Shown here piece by piece: positions 61,783 through 64,000 of a DNA stretch of 64,000 nt (position 1 is its first letter; each line of letters begins with the position of its first letter). The stretch covers positions 2,480,001-2,544,000 of the forward strand of contig CBDCVN010000013.1 of NCBI GenBank assembly GCA_965223045.1, written 5' to 3'. The notes beneath the pieces are model-generated. The model saw nothing but the letters and a program-made list of their open reading frames with translations, was not told the DNA's origin and made no database searches. The DNA is from CBDCVN01 sp965223045 (GTDB lineage Bacteria; Deinococcota; Deinococci; Deinococcales; Trueperaceae). A program made the position numbers and the translations under genes.

Positions 61783-62130
61783 TTATACCTCTACATCTAT
61801 AAACTGGGTTTTAGCATCCTCTAAACTATCTACCGAAGGAATAATTTTATCAAGTAAGGTATATTGAAGAACAGTGCGCACTGCTGTACTAGGTCGAATA
61901 AGGCAAAGATCTCCCCCACGACCCCTTGCTGTCTTAAGAGCTGAAACAATAGCTGCTAAGCCTGAAGAGTCCATAAAGTCAACTTTATCCATTTCCAGAT
62001 AAGTAAGAACATGGCCCTTCTCCTCAATTTCTTTTAGTGTGCTACGTAAATTTGGTGAACTATGAGCGTCAAGTCTGCCCTCTACAATAATATGGGCTTG
62101 TGCTTTGCCAAGGAATGTCCATGTGATCAC
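61783..62130 (-). CDS. STAS-domain anti-sigma factor antagonist
   Basis: 115 residues, SpoIIAA/RsbV type. Phosphosite Ser55 in FMDSSGLAA, followed by the usual LCLIRPSTAVRTVLQYTLLDKII. In the family the unphosphorylated form binds the anti-sigma kinase and frees a sigma factor (or other target). It is 2 nt after the kinase gene, the typical order; no sigma factor gene or PP2C phosphatase is next to it. Confidence 0.92.
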   Translation of the reverse strand: MITWTFLGKAQAHIIVEGRLDAHSSPNLRSTLKEIEEKGHVLTYLEMDKVDFMDSSGLAAIVSALKTARGRGGDLCLIRPSTAVRTVLQYTLLDKIIPSVDSLEDAKTQFIDVEV

Positions 62131-62132
62131 TA

Positions 62133-62519
62133 TTAACCTCCAGAATTGGTGAGACTATTTCGAAATTTTAAAGTTAGCTTATTATATTTATGGCTGTAGT
62201 TATAGCACAAATGGTCTGTTACTTGTTGTACTATAGCAATGCCATAACCTCCTCCACGCAACTCACCTAAGGGTAGAATACTTGACTCTAAAGGGTTAAA
62301 GGCTGCTCCATTGTCTTCTACAACTATGTAACAAGTGTCTCTTTTGTCAGTCACCTTTACTGTACAAAAGCTTGCCTCGCCGTGCTTAATAGCATTAACA
62401 ACTATTTCTGTAACAGCTAGTTCAATAGCCATTAATTTAGGATGCCCTCCACACAAACTCTTTAAGAACTCTCCTAATTTTTCTAGATGGCTAGTATTAG
62501 CGGGGAAACTTAAAATCAT
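62133..62519 (-). CDS. Anti-sigma factor serine kinase (RsbW/SpoIIAB type)
   Basis: 128 residues, HATPase_c_2. N box ELAVTEIVVNAIKHG (33-47), with Asn42 as the Mg2+ ligand; G1 VEDNGAAFNP with Asp69-Gly71; G2 RGGGYGIAIV (89-97). It binds or phosphorylates the STAS partner encoded next. First gene of the three-gene operon; the 62520-62830 gap upstream (divergent with rsmH) holds both promoters and no gene that I see. Confidence 0.92.
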   Translation of the reverse strand: MILSFPANTSHLEKLGEFLKSLCGGHPKLMAIELAVTEIVVNAIKHGEASFCTVKVTDKRDTCYIVVEDNGAAFNPLESSILPLGELRGGGYGIAIVQQVTDHLCYNYSHKYNKLTLKFRNSLTNSGG

Positions 62520-62866
62520 TGCACAGATTGAATAACTTAACTTAAATCCTAAACTGGGATTATAAGATATTGAGGGATTAATGGGTTGTGGAATTCATTA
62601 AACGTTCTGATATTGTGAGAAAAATGGGACATTAGGAAAGAAACCAAGAAACGTCTAGATTTATATAAACCTCCTTATTTATATGACTTTTGCCTATAAA
62701 AATAAGTTTACTACTAAATATGAGTTTTTAGTGATTGAATGATGTGTGGGAAATTTTTGAAATATGTTATAGGGCTTATGATACTTTAAATCTTGTGAGT
62801 ATATAGTTAGTAAAGGGTAGGTGCTTTTGTTTGGTACTTAAAATTTCTGAGAAAGTTGATAGCTTA

Positions 62867-63748
62867 ATGCTTACACCTCCTAATTTATTACATACCCCTG
62901 TAATGCTCGAGCAATGTTTAAAAGAACTTAAGCTTAAGCAGGAAAGTTGGTATGTTGATAGTACTTTCGGTGCTGGTGGGCACACAAAAGCAATGCTAGT
63001 TGAAGGTGTAAAAGTATTAGCTATTGACCGTGATGAAGTAGCTCAGAGACTAGCCCAAGAAATAGCAAATGACAATTTCCTATTTAGGAAAGCTAATTTT
63101 AGTGACTTAGAAGCTATCCTTAATAGTACAAAGATTGATTCAATAATGGGTATCTTGTTTGACCTAGGCCTATCTTCAATGCAACTTTCAAAGGCAGATC
63201 GCGGTTTTTCCTTTCGCTCAGAGGGCCCTTTGGATATGCGCATGGCTGGAGTGCATGGTTCTGGCTTATCTGCTGCAGACGTCCTTAATAATTATTCTCA
63301 AGAAGAAATAGCTGCCATTTTATTTAAGTATGGTGAAGAACGCTATAGTCGTCGTATTGCTCGAGCCATCGTTGAAGCAAGACCTTTAAAAACAACCTCA
63401 GAGTTAACTAAAGTCGTTATTTGTGCTTATCCCAAAGGTACTAGACACAAACACCCCGCCAGACGCACATTTCAAGCACTAAGAATTTACATTAATGATG
63501 AACTTAGTGCCCTCGAAAAGGGGCTCAAGGTTGCTGAGAGAGTTTTGGCTGAACAGGGGCGTTTATTAGTTATTAGCTATCATTCCCTTGAAGACCGTAT
63601 AGTAAAAAGATTTACCAAGCAAAGCGTATCTCTAAAAGCCGTCTACAAAAAACCTTTACAGCCAGATGTAAAAGAAGTTGAACAAAACCCTAGGGCTCGT
63701 AGCGCTAAATTACGTGTGGCTGAAAAAGTAATAGGAATTAGTGCATGA
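62867..63748 (+). CDS. rsmH: 16S rRNA (cytosine1402-N4)-methyltransferase
   Basis: 293 residues from ATG 62867; a TTG at 62831 with AGGTG 7 nt ahead would add 12. Motifs: HTPVMLEQCL, DSTFGAGGHTKAML (SAM motif I), LAIDRDE, GILFDLGLSSMQL, GPLDMRM, YGEERYSRRIARAIVEA, HPARRTFQALRIYINDEL and ISYHSLEDRIVKRF. Opens the division and cell wall (dcw) cluster. mraZ, its usual upstream neighbour, is absent. The stop overlaps the next ATG (ATGA). Confidence 0.95.
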   Translation: MLTPPNLLHTPVMLEQCLKELKLKQESWYVDSTFGAGGHTKAMLVEGVKVLAIDRDEVAQRLAQEIANDNFLFRKANFSDLEAILNSTKIDSIMGILFDLGLSSMQLSKADRGFSFRSEGPLDMRMAGVHGSGLSAADVLNNYSQEEIAAILFKYGEERYSRRIARAIVEARPLKTTSELTKVVICAYPKGTRHKHPARRTFQALRIYINDELSALEKGLKVAERVLAEQGRLLVISYHSLEDRIVKRFTKQSVSLKAVYKKPLQPDVKEVEQNPRARSAKLRVAEKVIGISA

Positions 63749-64000
63749 GCCAATTAACTTACAAATTAATGATTGTATATATTTTACTTATAATTGCCCT
63801 TTCACTTCTGGGAGCACAAAATAGACTACTCTTAAAAAACCAAATAGATCTTTTGAAAGAGCAAGAAAAAATTTTAAATGAAATTGTCGTAGCCAGACAA
63901 GCAGCAGATAGTGTAGAAGGCCCCGAGGCTGTTCGGGCTTGGGCTTTAGCACATCAGATGGAGCCTCTAACTCCAGATGAAACAGCACTTTCAGCCTCTT
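63745..64000 (+). CDS. FtsL-like division protein, cut by window
   Basis: First 85 residues. A basic start, one transmembrane helix (LMIVYILLIIALSLLG, about 8-23), then a coiled-coil-like stretch (LKNQIDLLKEQEKILNEIVVARQ). This layout, and the place right after rsmH with ATGA overlap, fits FtsL, a divisome scaffold in the inner membrane. The sequence is too divergent to be certain; the usual next gene, ftsI, is outside the window. Confidence 0.65.
   Translation, partial: MSQLTYKLMIVYILLIIALSLLGAQNRLLLKNQIDLLKEQEKILNEIVVARQAADSVEGPEAVRAWALAHQMEPLTPDETALSAS

Noticed and set aside
62520..62830. mraZ upstream of rsmH
   Set aside because: The gap has many stops in all frames and no MraZ-like motif.
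1..64000. tRNA, rRNA or CRISPR array
   Set aside because: I looked for tRNA arm patterns, rRNA-like stretches and regularly spaced direct repeats and saw none that I could support.

Overview
The window is AT-rich bacterial chromosome (roughly 38-40% G+C by eye). Gram-negative-type traits are a PilT retraction ATPase, Lgt plus several lipobox proteins, and a small secreted protein ending in Phe. A PilT gene near an aroC-aroK-aroB cluster, a complex I NuoA/NuoB pair, a RsbW/STAS switch, and TANNNT-like -10 boxes 5-7 nt ahead of start codons that lack a Shine-Dalgarno all suit the Deinococcota, but no rRNA is present and this placement is inference.

Layout. 1-9.5 kb: a cut-off GPH-type sugar/cation symporter, an IS110 remnant, an alpha/beta hydrolase, a small secreted protein, a Hanks-type kinase, an orphan oligopeptide ABC permease, a degenerate receiver-domain protein, nuoA-nuoB, a frameshifted secreted/membrane protein coupled to an AlkD-type glycosylase, a CPBP protease and trmL. 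9.9-10.9 kb: an IS5-type element sitting in the last codons of trmL. 11-22.6 kb: monoacylglycerol-lipase-like hydrolase, Ste24-like protease, phosphoesterase-holB, an EAD1-CHAT caspase-like protein, BrkB-like protein, mfd and lon. 23-31.8 kb: orphan sugar-binding protein, a 49-residue ORF, dprA, hisD, a DUF218 protein, a DoxX-like protein, a second IS5-type element and a rhomboid protease.

31.8-43.7 kb: aroC-aroK, then an unusual three-gene insert ending in a PIN-like protein, then aroB, rsmE and a lipoprotein; a SpoIIM-like membrane protein, pilT, a histidine phosphatase, lgt, and a GlmU reduced to its uridyltransferase half. 43.7-58.7 kb is the accessory region: an ATPase-nuclease gene split by an IS4/IS701-type element, a HisN/IMPase-like gene, a Uma2 nuclease, an IS481-type element nested in a larger element with 30-bp ends, a decayed lipoprotein, and two translationally coupled large surface proteins (tandem CBM2-like domains; JAMM-like + vWD + Ig-like + seven-bladed propeller), the second split by a 256-bp MITE-like insertion. 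58.8-64 kb returns to housekeeping: dGTPase, ybaB-recR, a RsbW/STAS partner-switching operon, rsmH and the start of an ftsL-like gene.

The hexamer CTCGAG occurs about 37 times, several-fold over chance, in all frames, but not once from 47.05 to 58.9 kb nor in the aroK-aroB insert, which marks those stretches as different in origin or history. The best candidates for undescribed biology are the three-gene aroK-aroB cassette (33608-35911), the EAD1-CHAT gene (15160-16119), and the 1,327-residue surface protein that is recovered when the MITE-like insert is removed.
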